DNA of 13,132 nucleotides from JAMBLL01 sp964460075 (GTDB taxonomy: Bacteria; Actinomycetota; Acidimicrobiia; Spongiisociales; UBA5794). This document shows positions 1 to 6,072 of the stretch, piece after piece. Each line of letters begins with the position of its first letter. Position 1 is the first letter of the stretch. The notes under the pieces are model-generated. The model did not search any database and had not been told where the DNA came from. It saw nothing but the letters and a program-made list of their open reading frames with translations. The stretch is taken from assembly GCA_964460075.1 (NCBI GenBank), contig CAYWPC010000042.1:1-13132 (forward strand). The letters run 5' to 3'. A program made the translations under genes and the position numbers.

Positions 1-70
1 GACGTAGCTCAGCTGGTAGAGCGCAACCTTGCCAAGGTTGAGGTCGCCGGTTCGAACCCGGTCGTCCGCT
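1..70 (+). tRNA. tRNA-Gly(GCC), 5' end cut by window edge
   Basis: The cloverleaf is complete except for the first three acceptor bases, which lie left of the window. Bases 1-4 pair with 63-66. The anticodon stem is 24-28/36-40 and the loop places GCC at 31-33. The T arm is 46-50/58-62 around TTCGAAC. The discriminator is T70, and no CCA is encoded because CCG follows. Confidence 0.96.
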
Positions 71-76
71 CCGATG

Positions 77-99
77 AGGGCGGTCAGGAAGGCCGCCTT
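77..99 (+). terminator. hairpin after tRNA-Gly, weak terminator or processing signal
   Basis: Bases 79-85 pair with 91-97 around a 5-nt loop (one T-G pair), with two further weak outer pairs and then only TTTC. The short T tract makes termination uncertain. The hairpin could equally be a processing structure in a tRNA-Gly/tRNA-Cys co-transcript. Confidence 0.45.
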
Positions 100-106
100 T
101 CATTAT

Positions 107-177
107 GGCGACGTGGCCGAGTGGCTAGGCAAGGGTCTGCAAAACCCTCGACCCGGGTTCGATTCCCGGCGTCGCCT
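107..177 (+). tRNA. tRNA-Cys(GCA)
   Basis: The acceptor arm GGCGACG (107-113) pairs with CGTCGCC (170-176). The anticodon stem AGGGT/ACCCT encloses loop CTGCAAA with anticodon GCA. The T loop is TTCGATT. Discriminator base T177 is the U73 expected of cysteine tRNAs. The 71-nt gene has no encoded CCA. Confidence 0.97.
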
Positions 178-183
178 CGAATA

Positions 184-234
184 CGAGACCAAGCGAGGCG
201 GTATTTTGCCATCGGCCACTATGTTGTGGTCTCG
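184..234 (+). repeat. inverted repeat between tRNA-Cys and tRNA-Val
   Basis: CGAGACCA (184-191) is exactly complementary to TGGTCTCG (227-234) across a 35-nt spacer. No T run follows, so it is not a classical terminator. The GAGACC/GGTCTC core recurs in the terminator arms after tRNA-Val, so it may be a related or decayed terminator or an RNA-processing structure. Confidence 0.35.
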
Positions 235-245
235 TCAACAGATTC

Positions 246-317
246 GGGCGCTTAGCTCAGCGGCAGAGCACTGCCTCGACACGGCAGGGGTCACTGGTTC
301 AAATCCAGTAGCGCCCA
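246..317 (+). tRNA. tRNA-Val(GAC) with C at position 33
   Basis: The acceptor arm GGGCGCT (246-252) pairs with AGCGCCC (310-316), and the discriminator is A317. The anticodon stem CTGCC/GGCAG encloses the 7-nt loop TCGACAC, so the anticodon is GAC. That puts C, not the near-universal U, at tRNA position 33. The T loop is TTCAAAT and no CCA is encoded. The gene is 64/72 identical to the tRNA-Val(CAC) at 13051-13122, which has a normal U33. Confidence 0.95.
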
Positions 318-320
318 CAA

Positions 321-358
321 GATGAGACCTCCTGATCACAGCAGGTCTCATCGTTTTC
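321..358 (+). terminator. Rho-independent terminator of the tRNA cluster
   Basis: A perfect 10-bp inverted repeat (GATGAGACCT at 321-330, AGGTCTCATC at 343-352) with a 12-nt loop is followed by GTTTTCT. It begins four bases after the tRNA-Val discriminator, so it most simply ends tRNA transcription and insulates the downstream VapBC pair. Confidence 0.85.
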
Positions 359-610
359 TATGGCTGCTCATGAGCAAACTGGTGAGGGTGGCTACCGATC
401 TCGGCTGTGTATCTACGGGAGGACCTTCCACAGCCAATCGTGTACTGGACGGCCCTGCAGGCGTCGCCCATCGTCGCATCCGGGACCGCTCCGACTTGGT
501 GGGTGAGTGCGGATTGTCTAATCGTCTGGAGGCCATCACAGTTGATGACCGACGCAGACGCCACGTACTTTGCTGGAATGACAGATGGACATCCAATGGC
601 ACGACTGACA
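359..610. other. intergenic stretch without a credible gene
   Basis: This is about 250 bp between the tRNA terminator and the vapB promoter. Short open frames occur on both strands, but none has a Shine-Dalgarno sequence or a recognisable protein pattern. A small TGGA-CA-TCCA inverted repeat lies at 586-595, just upstream of the presumed promoter. It could be an operator for the VapBC autorepressor, but it is too short to be sure. Confidence 0.4.
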
Positions 611-616
611 TAGTAT
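611..616 (+). promoter_or_regulatory. putative -10 box for the toxin-antitoxin pair
   Basis: TAGTAT fits the TANNNT consensus and predicts transcription from about 622-624. A weak -35-like TGGACA sits at 586-591, with a long 19-nt spacer. The box overlaps the ATG at 615, which argues against that codon as the start and favours the Shine-Dalgarno-led ATG at 642. Confidence 0.4.
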
Positions 617-641
617 GACAATGACGGTAGCAGGAGCACCG

Positions 642-869
642 ATGAACACGCAGGGCCGGGTCGTGATTCCGGCCGTCATCCGCAGGGAGATGGGCCTTGA
701 AGGAACAGTCGATCTGGTCTTCCGATACGAAGACGGAACCCTCACGGTTGAAACTATCAAGGACGCGGTGGCCTATGTTCAGAAGGTCGTTGCTCGGTAC
801 GGTGCATCGGACGGTTCGCTGGTCGATGATCTCATCGCGCAGCGGCGAGCCGAAGCTGCGGCCGAGTGA
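642..869 (+). CDS. AbrB/SpoVT-fold antitoxin (VapB-like)
   Basis: This is a 75-residue protein with an N-terminal AbrB/MazE swapped-hairpin motif (GRVVIPAVIRREMG, residues 5-18) and an acidic, Ala/Arg-rich C-terminal tail of the kind that wraps the cognate toxin. In this family the N-terminal half binds the operon's own promoter and the tail neutralises the nuclease. AGGAG at 632-636 sits five bases before ATG 642 and fixes my start choice. In-frame ATGs at 615 and 621 would add up to nine residues and would complete the first beta strand of the fold, so a longer form is possible. The stop overlaps the start of the PIN-domain gene by 4 bp, the usual arrangement for coupled antitoxin-toxin translation. 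Family assignment is by motif reading only. Confidence 0.85.
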   Translation: MNTQGRVVIPAVIRREMGLEGTVDLVFRYEDGTLTVETIKDAVAYVQKVVARYGASDGSLVDDLIAQRRAEAAAE

Positions 870-1246
870 TAGCGGTTCTTGACACCAGCGCTGTGCTCGC
901 TCTGATCTTGAAGGAGCCAGGTGGGGCACGGGTTGTCGACTATCTCAACGGTTCGAAGATGTCAGCCGTGAACTATGCGGAAATCCTCCGTGTGCTTGGT
1001 CGATTGGGCATCGACATCGGGACAGCCCAAACACTGATGTCCGTTCTGCGCATCGACATCGTGCCGTTGACGGCGGACATAGCTGTTGGCGCAGCCAAGC
1101 TTGGCAATGCGGGGTCTCCATACGGCTTGTCATTGGGGGACCGGTCGTGCCTGGCCACCGCGGGAGCGCTTGGTGCGTCGGCAGTGACCGCCGATCGTGT
1201 GTGGAGTGATCTGGAGATAGATGTGGATGTGATCTCCGTTCGTTGA
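866..1246 (+). CDS. vapC: PIN-domain ribonuclease toxin (VapC-like)
   Basis: This 126-residue protein has the usual size for VapC. The four acidic residues of the PIN active site are visible: D6 in LDTSA, E39 in NYAEIL, D92 in LSLGDRSCLA and D110 in TADRVW. In known VapC toxins these bind Mg2+/Mn2+ and cut RNA, often tRNA anticodon loops or 23S rRNA; the target here cannot be read from sequence. The GTG start overlaps the antitoxin stop (GTGA), and no separate ribosome binding site is seen, so translation is probably coupled. All four acidic residues are present, so the toxin looks intact. The pair sits directly downstream of a tRNA cluster. Confidence 0.93.
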   Translation: MIAVLDTSAVLALILKEPGGARVVDYLNGSKMSAVNYAEILRVLGRLGIDIGTAQTLMSVLRIDIVPLTADIAVGAAKLGNAGSPYGLSLGDRSCLATAGALGASAVTADRVWSDLEIDVDVISVR

Positions 1247-1269
1247 AGCCCAGAGGGCGTGCGGTATGA

Positions 1270-1301
1270 CCGAGCAGCGGTTGCGTGCATCCCCTGCTCG
1301 G
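1270..1301 (+). repeat. inverted repeat downstream of vapC
   Basis: CCGAGCAG (1270-1277) and CTGCTCGG (1294-1301) are exactly complementary around a 16-nt loop, 24 bp after the vapC stop. There is no following T run. It could stabilise the 3' end of the vapBC mRNA or act as a weak terminator. Confidence 0.35.
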
Positions 1302-1455
1302 AACCCCATGTTCTCGATCCATGGCTTGAAGCCGGCCTAGGGCAGGCAGATGTCCGCGGTCTGGATATTCGGGTGCCCGAGCTGGTGTCGGATGACCAGG
1401 ACGGAACTCCAGCTATCAGGAGCTCATACGGAATGTGTTGCGATACCGGTTGGGA

Positions 1456-1481
1456 TGGACATCGATTCTGGTTGATGTCCA
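1456..1481. repeat. inverted repeat in the gene-poor stretch
   Basis: TGGACATC (1456-1463) and GATGTCCA (1474-1481) form an exact 8-bp hairpin with a 10-nt loop. No T run follows, and no gene is linked to it. Confidence 0.3.
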
Positions 1482-1996
1482 AGCAGTGACGAGCAGCGGC
1501 ATCTCACAAGTTGTCGTGCGACACCGCGGTGCGGCAGAGAACGGGCACCTCACACGGGCCGCCGAGTCATAGCCGCAGTGAGGATCCCTGCGCCGGGGTC
1601 TAAGGCGATCTGATTCTTGTTGGATGTCGCTCTTGAGCGATGCAGGCTGCAACTTCAACGGGTTTTGGTGTCGATGTCCTCAGGTACGGCCTTGTTTGTT
1701 GATGAGGATCAGCAACTTTCTGAGATCGGCTGTCGCGGTGCTGCGATCCCTGGAAGGAGGCATCGAAACGCGACAAGAAGGATTCGACATCGTCGGCGTC
1801 GGCTGGTGTGCATGTACTGATCGTGTGGAGCGGAGATCGACGACTCACCAAGAGTTCTCATCGACTGTGTAATACGAGCCATTCACGGCCTATCGGTCAC
1901 GCCTTGTTGGTCGTGAGCCAACGACGGCGAACTTCGACACGGCATGGCATTTCCTACGCACTGACCACGAAGCGACGAGCACTGCATGTACGCAAC

Positions 1997-2043
1997 GTTG
2001 TCGTGGTCGGTGGCACATACGGGTCGTCGTAGGTTGTCGTGGT
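1997..2043 (+). repeat. direct repeat upstream of the nitrilase gene
   Basis: The 11-mer GTTGTCGTGGT occurs at 1997-2007 and again at 2033-2043, a period of 36 bp. Similarity continues imperfectly to TACG at the end of each unit (about 25 bp in all). The second copy ends 11 bp before the presumed -10 box of the nitrilase gene, the right place for tandem regulator sites, though a small tandem duplication is equally possible. Confidence 0.5.
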
Positions 2044-2053
2044 GCCGGTGCCG

Positions 2054-2059
2054 TACGAT
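2054..2059 (+). promoter_or_regulatory. putative -10 box, leaderless nitrilase transcript
   Basis: TACGAT fits TANNNT and lies six bases before ATG 2066, so transcription should begin at or next to the A of the start codon. No good -35 element is seen. The same six-base gap occurs at the ceramidase-like and zincin genes. Confidence 0.5.
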
Positions 2060-2065
2060 GGTGAG

Positions 2066-2992
2066 ATGCGTATTGCAGCAGCTCAGACGGCACCGGTGTG
2101 GGGCGACGCCGAGGCAACCACATCGGTAGTTGACGATTGGATTCGGCGGGCAGCCAACGAGGATGTCGATCTCGTGGCTTTCGGGGAAACCTTCTTGTCG
2201 GGATACCCCTTCTGGATAGCGCTCACAGACGGTGCACGGTTCAACACCTCCGACCAGAAGGAGGCATACGCTCATTACCTCGCGAGTGCCGTGTATCTCG
2301 ACGGTCCTGAACTCGGGGCCATCACGGATACCGTTCGTGCCACCGGCGTGTTCGCCTATGTGGGGATCACGGAGCGGTCAACTAGCAGTGGAACTGTGTA
2401 CGCCACCCTTGTGGCGATCGACCCGGTGCTGGGCGTTGTGAGCGCGCACCGCAAGCTCATGCCGACGCACGAGGAGCGCATGGCTTGGGGAATCGGGGAC
2501 GGGAACGGCCTACGGACTCACACCGTGCGGGACTTCAGGGTATCCGGGCTCAACTGCTGGGAGAATTGGGTACCAACGATTCGCCATACGCTGTATGCCC
2601 AAGGGACGACGCTCCACATCGCCGCATGGCCAGGTGCCGTGCGAAACACAATAGACATCACGCGGTTCATCGCACTCGAGGGACGTTGCTACGTCTTGTC
2701 GGCAGGCACACTCCTCAGAGATCAGGACATTCCTGAGGCCTTCCCGTTGCGTGACCAGGCGCTCACAGGAGCAAATCTCGGCTACAACGGTGGCTCAGCA
2801 ATCGCGTCGCCGGACGGGACCTGGATTGTTGAACCTCTAGCGGACGTTGAGCGGTTAGTCGTCGCCGATATCGATGCCGCCGCTGTGCGTGGCGAGCGCC
2901 AGAATTTCGATCCGGCTGGCCATTACTTCCGTGCCGACGTTATCAAGGTCGAAGTCGACAGAACGCGCCTCGACCCATTGACCTTCACGTAG
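2066..2992 (+). CDS. nitrilase (carbon-nitrogen hydrolase family)
   Basis: This 308-residue nitrilase-superfamily enzyme would hydrolyse a nitrile to a carboxylic acid and ammonia in the cytoplasm. The catalytic residues are visible: E41 in FGETFLSGYP, K130 in HRKLMPTHEERMAWG and C164 in GLNCWENWVP, with the extra Glu of HEER (136/137). The KLMPTHEERMAWG and CWENW patterns point to true nitrilases of the aliphatic/arylaliphatic group rather than amidases or N-carbamoylases; the exact substrate cannot be told. I start at ATG 2066 because it gives the usual family opening (MRIAAAQTAP) and lies 7 nt after a -10 box. A GTG at 2039 would add nine unlikely residues. No separate Shine-Dalgarno is seen, which fits a leaderless mRNA. 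The protein is near the short end of the family. An SLC49-type carrier gene follows 133 bp downstream. Confidence 0.9.
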   Translation: MRIAAAQTAPVWGDAEATTSVVDDWIRRAANEDVDLVAFGETFLSGYPFWIALTDGARFNTSDQKEAYAHYLASAVYLDGPELGAITDTVRATGVFAYVGITERSTSSGTVYATLVAIDPVLGVVSAHRKLMPTHEERMAWGIGDGNGLRTHTVRDFRVSGLNCWENWVPTIRHTLYAQGTTLHIAAWPGAVRNTIDITRFIALEGRCYVLSAGTLLRDQDIPEAFPLRDQALTGANLGYNGGSAIASPDGTWIVEPLADVERLVVADIDAAAVRGERQNFDPAGHYFRADVIKVEVDRTRLDPLTFT

Positions 2993-3098
2993 GGACCATT
3001 GCTTGGAGTCATTTGTCGAAAGTAGGATCCATCGTTGTTCTCGACGACTGTCACGCGATGTCTCGTTGCGTGGGAGGCGTCGGGTACGTTCGTTGTGA

Positions 3099-3104
3099 TA
3101 GCGT
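3099..3104 (+). promoter_or_regulatory. possible -10 box of the MFS gene
   Basis: TAGCGT fits TANNNT and would give a leader of roughly 15 nt containing the GAGG ribosome binding site at 3117-3120. No -35 element is convincing, so the carrier gene may also be read through from the nitrilase gene. Confidence 0.25.
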
Positions 3105-3125
3105 GAGCGGCACTGTGAGGCTGCG

Positions 3126-4379
3126 TTGATCGACGACTCTGTGAACCAGGTGTATGGGTACCGGTGGGTGGTATTGGGGGTCTTTGCTGTCCTCAACGCG
3201 CTCGTGCAGATGAACTGGATCGCCTTCGCGTCGGTGACAGGCGACTCGGCGGATTTCTACGGCGTATCGGTGCTGAGTATTGGGTTGCTGTCGATGATCT
3301 ACATGATTGTGTACATCGTCGTGTCGATCCCTGCGTCATATGTCATCGACGTGTACGGCGTGCGAATCGGGGTAGGGGTCGGGGCAACGCTCACCGGCGT
3401 CTTCGCGCTCATGAGAGGCGTGTTCCCCACTGACTACAGGCTTATGGTGATCGCCACCGTCGGACTCGCGATCGGGCAGCCATTCGTGTTGAACGCGATC
3501 ACGAAGATTGGCGCCCGCTGGTTCGCCGTCACTGAGCGCGCCACAGCGGCCAGCATCCCAGCGCTCGCCCAGTTCATCGGAATTATCGTGGCCTTGGCTC
3601 TCAGTCCCTACCTCGTCACGAGCTTCGGTATCACAGGGATGCTCAGGATCTATGCGGCACTCTCGATCGTCGGGTGGCTTGCAACGGTGCTCCTACTGCG
3701 AGAGCGACCACCGACGCCACCGAGTCGAGCAGACCAGGCCGAACGATTCCGGGTCCTCGAAGGTATCCGGCACATATTCAGGCAACGCGACATGCTGATC
3801 CTCGTCGTGCTCTTCTTCATCGGTCTCGGCATGTTCAACGCGATTAGCACCTGGATCGAGCAGATCGTGGAACCTCGCGGCTTCGGATCCACAGATGCAG
3901 GCATCGTCGGTGCAGTCATGCTCGTCGGAGGTATTGCTGGTGCAGGCATCATCTCCGTGCTATCCGACCGAACCCGCCGCCGGAAGCCGTTTCTGGTGAT
4001 CGCCCTGGTCGGTATGGTCCCTGGCCTCGTCGGCCTCGCATTCGCATCGACACTGACGCTTCTCGCCATCTCAAGCTTCGTCTTCGGGTTCTTCCTCATG
4101 AGTGCCTACCCGGTTGGAATCCAATACGGAGCCGAGGTGAGCTACCCAGCGCCTGAATCTACGTCCCAGGGGATCATCGTCCTAGCCGGCCAGGTGGCAG
4201 GCATCCTGTTCATATTCGGCATGGACGCGTTCCGTAGCGGACCGGACGCATCGATGAGCAGTTCCATGGTCGTGTTCGTTGTCCTCACGGTTGTGACGAT
4301 CGGACTTACGCTGATGCTCAAGGAATCACCCATGATCATCGCGGAACGTGACACCGCCATGCCGACAGGGCGGTCGTGA
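3126..4379 (+). CDS. MFS transporter, FLVCR/SLC49-like
   Basis: This 417-residue integral membrane protein has about twelve hydrophobic segments and a central loop (near residues 195-215) rich in Arg and Pro. A variant MFS motif A (PASYVIDVYGVRIG) follows the second segment, with a DRTRRRKP loop between segments 8 and 9. Features typical of the FLVCR/DIRC2 group are the YRWVVLGVFAVLNALVQMNW opening, ARWFAVTERATAAS in the fourth/fifth-segment region, and GAEVSYPAPESTSQG near segment 11. Eukaryotic members move haem or choline/ethanolamine; bacterial substrates are mostly unknown. The TTG start is supported by GAGG five bases upstream; a GTG at 3141 is the alternative. Position after the nitrilase suggests import of a nitrile or export/import of its product, which is inference. 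It converges on the ceramidase-like gene. Confidence 0.88.
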   Translation: MIDDSVNQVYGYRWVVLGVFAVLNALVQMNWIAFASVTGDSADFYGVSVLSIGLLSMIYMIVYIVVSIPASYVIDVYGVRIGVGVGATLTGVFALMRGVFPTDYRLMVIATVGLAIGQPFVLNAITKIGARWFAVTERATAASIPALAQFIGIIVALALSPYLVTSFGITGMLRIYAALSIVGWLATVLLLRERPPTPPSRADQAERFRVLEGIRHIFRQRDMLILVVLFFIGLGMFNAISTWIEQIVEPRGFGSTDAGIVGAVMLVGGIAGAGIISVLSDRTRRRKPFLVIALVGMVPGLVGLAFASTLTLLAISSFVFGFFLMSAYPVGIQYGAEVSYPAPESTSQGIIVLAGQVAGILFIFGMDAFRSGPDASMSSSMVVFVVLTVVTIGLTLMLKESPMIIAERDTAMPTGRS

Positions 4380-4501
4380 CGGGGGAGAACCCGATTCGAC
4401 AGCGCGGCCACGGCACCTGCGGGGCCAGTCATCCGGGAACCTCGGAGACAGCACAAGGCAGCCAGGCCGAATTCGATAGGCACCCGCCGGTGACCCTCTG
4501 A

Positions 4502-5494
4502 TCAATCTATGGACGGTTGTTTGGTGCGAACAGCAACATCGACGGTGTGCTCGGTTCGCAAGAACATGAAGAAGCACCAGGTTGCGAGTGCGGTGAGGAG
4601 ATGCCACTGCGCGTGGGCCTGGAAGAGGGAATCGGGGTTGCACTGGGGGCTATCGCCTGTGCCTGTCGTCCAGATCGCATAGGCGACGAAGAACGAGAGG
4701 AACCCTGCCCAATACCACGGCGTGTAGACCCTGCGAGACGTCGAAGGGCGAGCAGCGAACACGGCAGGCAACCAGAACAGCACAACCCACCAGTACTGGA
4801 GCGGATCGTCCAGCATCACTAGAGGCGTGACACCGAACACGATGGCTACGGCGAATCCGATCAGACCCGAAAGGGGGCGCAACGCCCTAGACCAGAATCG
4901 GTACAAGATCTCTGAGATGATCCAGAGAGCAATCGAAACACCGAACAGGTCGAGACCGATCCCAAGACCCGACCCGAAAAGCCAGTATCCGCCAGCGAAT
5001 CCAGCAAGCACGGTGACGTAGACAACACCGAACGTACGGTCCCTCCATCGGCCGAGGACGGTGAGGTTGAAGACCAGAGGCACCAAGATGTAGGCCACCA
5101 TGGAGAGGTTGTCGAGCCACGCACCGAGGAACGTGTGGCTTCCGTGCATGAGCATCGAACCGGGTCCAAGGAAGAGCGTTGCTGCGGCGTACAAGAGCGC
5201 CATCGGCTGGTTGCCAATGAAACGATTCGTCCTCGGGACCTTTTGCACGGTCTCGCGGGCAAGGACGTAGAACATTGCGAGACCGGCAACCACGAAACCG
5301 AGATTGCCGAGCGTATTTGCCGGCTCGCGCAGTATCCCGCCGTTGACGCGCTCACACCAGCGCGACACCTCACCGATTGCCTGCTCGTTTCCTGCCGGCG
5401 CCCACCAGCCCGTAGCGCCGCCGAGGACGAAGAGGGCAGCGAAGCCAAAGAGCGCCGCGAAGGCGTACGTGATAGGTCGGTAGGAGGAGCGCAT
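4502..5494 (-). CDS. alkaline ceramidase-like (CREST) membrane hydrolase
   Basis: This 330-residue polytopic membrane protein has about seven to nine hydrophobic helices. It keeps the zinc amidase site of the CREST superfamily: S113, H117 and D128 in GPGSMLMHGSHTFLGAWLDN, and H294/H298 in HAQWH near the C terminus. The S-H spacing (4), H-D spacing (11) and HxxxH match human ACER3 (S77, H81, D92, H217, H221). A WCE motif (46-48) and EPANTLGN (57-64) mirror the calcium-site region, although the Asp before Trp in ACER3 is Arg here. Eukaryotic relatives cleave the amide of ceramide. Actinobacteria usually lack sphingolipids, so an aminolipid or other amide is a likelier substrate. The start ATG lies six bases after a TAGTAT box with no Shine-Dalgarno, suggesting a leaderless mRNA. 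The gene diverges from the DUF302 gene. Confidence 0.82.
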   Translation of the reverse strand: MRSSYRPITYAFAALFGFAALFVLGGATGWWAPAGNEQAIGEVSRWCERVNGGILREPANTLGNLGFVVAGLAMFYVLARETVQKVPRTNRFIGNQPMALLYAAATLFLGPGSMLMHGSHTFLGAWLDNLSMVAYILVPLVFNLTVLGRWRDRTFGVVYVTVLAGFAGGYWLFGSGLGIGLDLFGVSIALWIISEILYRFWSRALRPLSGLIGFAVAIVFGVTPLVMLDDPLQYWWVVLFWLPAVFAARPSTSRRVYTPWYWAGFLSFFVAYAIWTTGTGDSPQCNPDSLFQAHAQWHLLTALATWCFFMFLRTEHTVDVAVRTKQPSID

Positions 5495-5500
5495 CGAGCA

Positions 5501-5506
5501 ATACTA
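5501..5506 (-). promoter_or_regulatory. putative -10 box, leaderless ceramidase-like transcript
   Basis: TAGTAT on the minus strand (5506 down to 5501) is followed by six bases and then the ATG ending at 5494. Transcription should therefore start at the ATG. No clear -35 is seen, and no ribosome binding site is present. Confidence 0.55.
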
Positions 5507-5580
5507 CGTGTAGCACCCCGACGCCTGCCACAGCACAAAACAACGTGGAGCGAAACGTAATCGGGGCATGCCTTTCGAGA

Positions 5581-5586
5581 TATGCT
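5581..5586 (+). promoter_or_regulatory. putative -10 box of the DUF302 gene
   Basis: TATGCT fits TANNNT and predicts a start near 5593, giving a leader of about 24 nt that carries the AGGAG ribosome binding site at 5606-5610. It lies within the divergent promoter region shared with the ceramidase-like gene. Confidence 0.45.
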
Positions 5587-5616
5587 TGGTTCACTCGTCG
5601 TCGCCAGGAGATGATC

Positions 5617-6003
5617 ATGGCCTACACATTTGGAACCACCGTTACCGGATCGATCGACACCGTGCGTGAGACCGTTACCGCCGCCCTAGCCGAAGAGGGA
5701 TTCGGGATCCTCTCCACCATCGACGTCGCCGCGACTCTCAAGGCGAAACTCGACATCGACGGCGACCCGTACATCATTCTCGGTGCGTGCAACCCGAACC
5801 TTGCGCACTCCGCGATCGAAGCCGATAGCGACATTGGTGCGTTGCTGCCTTGCAACGTTGTGCTGCGCCAGGAAGGTGACAGTGTCGCGGTACGGTTCAT
5901 GGATCCGGACGCCGTACTCGGTATCGTCGGCAACCCCTTGGTAGATGAAGCAGGGCGACAGGCGAAAGAGAAGCTGCAGAGAGTCGCAGGGTCACTTTCG
6001 TAG
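5617..6003 (+). CDS. DUF302-family protein
   Basis: This is a 128-residue soluble protein spanning one DUF302 domain. The family's conserved stretch appears as GACNPNLAHSAIEAD (residues 56-70) followed by DIGALLPCNVVLR (72-84), then a MDP segment (95-97) and a closing helix. The biochemical role of DUF302 is not established; members are often found with heavy-metal or sulfur genes, which is not the case here. Cys79 in LLPCNV is the family's characteristic cysteine. AGGAG at 5606-5610 lies six bases before ATG 5617. The nearer ATG at 5611 abuts the Shine-Dalgarno and is unlikely. The gene diverges from the ceramidase-like gene across 122 bp and is followed 69 bp later by an NTF2-like gene. Confidence 0.88.
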   Translation: MAYTFGTTVTGSIDTVRETVTAALAEEGFGILSTIDVAATLKAKLDIDGDPYIILGACNPNLAHSAIEADSDIGALLPCNVVLRQEGDSVAVRFMDPDAVLGIVGNPLVDEAGRQAKEKLQRVAGSLS

Positions 6004-6072
6004 CAGCCATGAACGGTACGTCACGCTGCATGGGAGCTCGTGCGGCTTCCGTGACCTCACCCAGGGGTCAAT

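Larger units (their letters stand above)
1247..2053. other. gene-poor stretch of about 0.8 kb
   Basis: I see no convincing gene on either strand. The longest open frames (1259-1489 plus, 1416-1658 minus, 1600-1851 minus, 1624-1872 plus) mutually overlap, have odd composition, lack Shine-Dalgarno sequences and resemble no family I know. Structure present: an 8-bp inverted repeat CCGAGCAG/CTGCTCGG (1270-1277/1294-1301), another TGGACATC/GATGTCCA (1456-1463/1474-1481), a repeated 10-mer CGAGCAGCGG (1271-1280 and 1490-1499), and a direct repeat near the right end. The stretch may hold remnants of a lost gene or mobile element, an RNA, or long untranslated sequence. Confidence 0.5.

Noticed and set aside
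348..929. 193-residue open frame on the minus strand opposite the antitoxin gene
   Set aside because: It overlaps the terminator and the well-supported antitoxin/toxin genes, is rich in Arg, Ser and His as antisense frames are, and has no family pattern.
584..1463. 10-mer GATGGACATC present both before vapB (584-593) and after vapC (1454-1463), as possible insertion target repeats
   Set aside because: Many 10-mers repeat by chance in 13 kb, the flanking bases do not match, and no transposase or terminal inverted repeats are present.
1259..1489. 76-residue frame downstream of vapC
   Set aside because: It has no ribosome binding site, no recognisable similarity, and contains both inverted repeats of the gene-poor stretch. 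It is not called as a gene.
4380..4501. Search for a terminator between the convergent MFS and ceramidase-like genes
   Set aside because: Only short GGCC-type self-complementary pieces without T runs are present, so no terminator can be claimed.
4861..5538. 225-residue minus-strand frame overlapping the ceramidase-like gene
   Set aside because: It is the same DNA in another frame, rich in Ser and Arg without membrane segments. The frame with the conserved His/Asp/Ser pattern is the real one.
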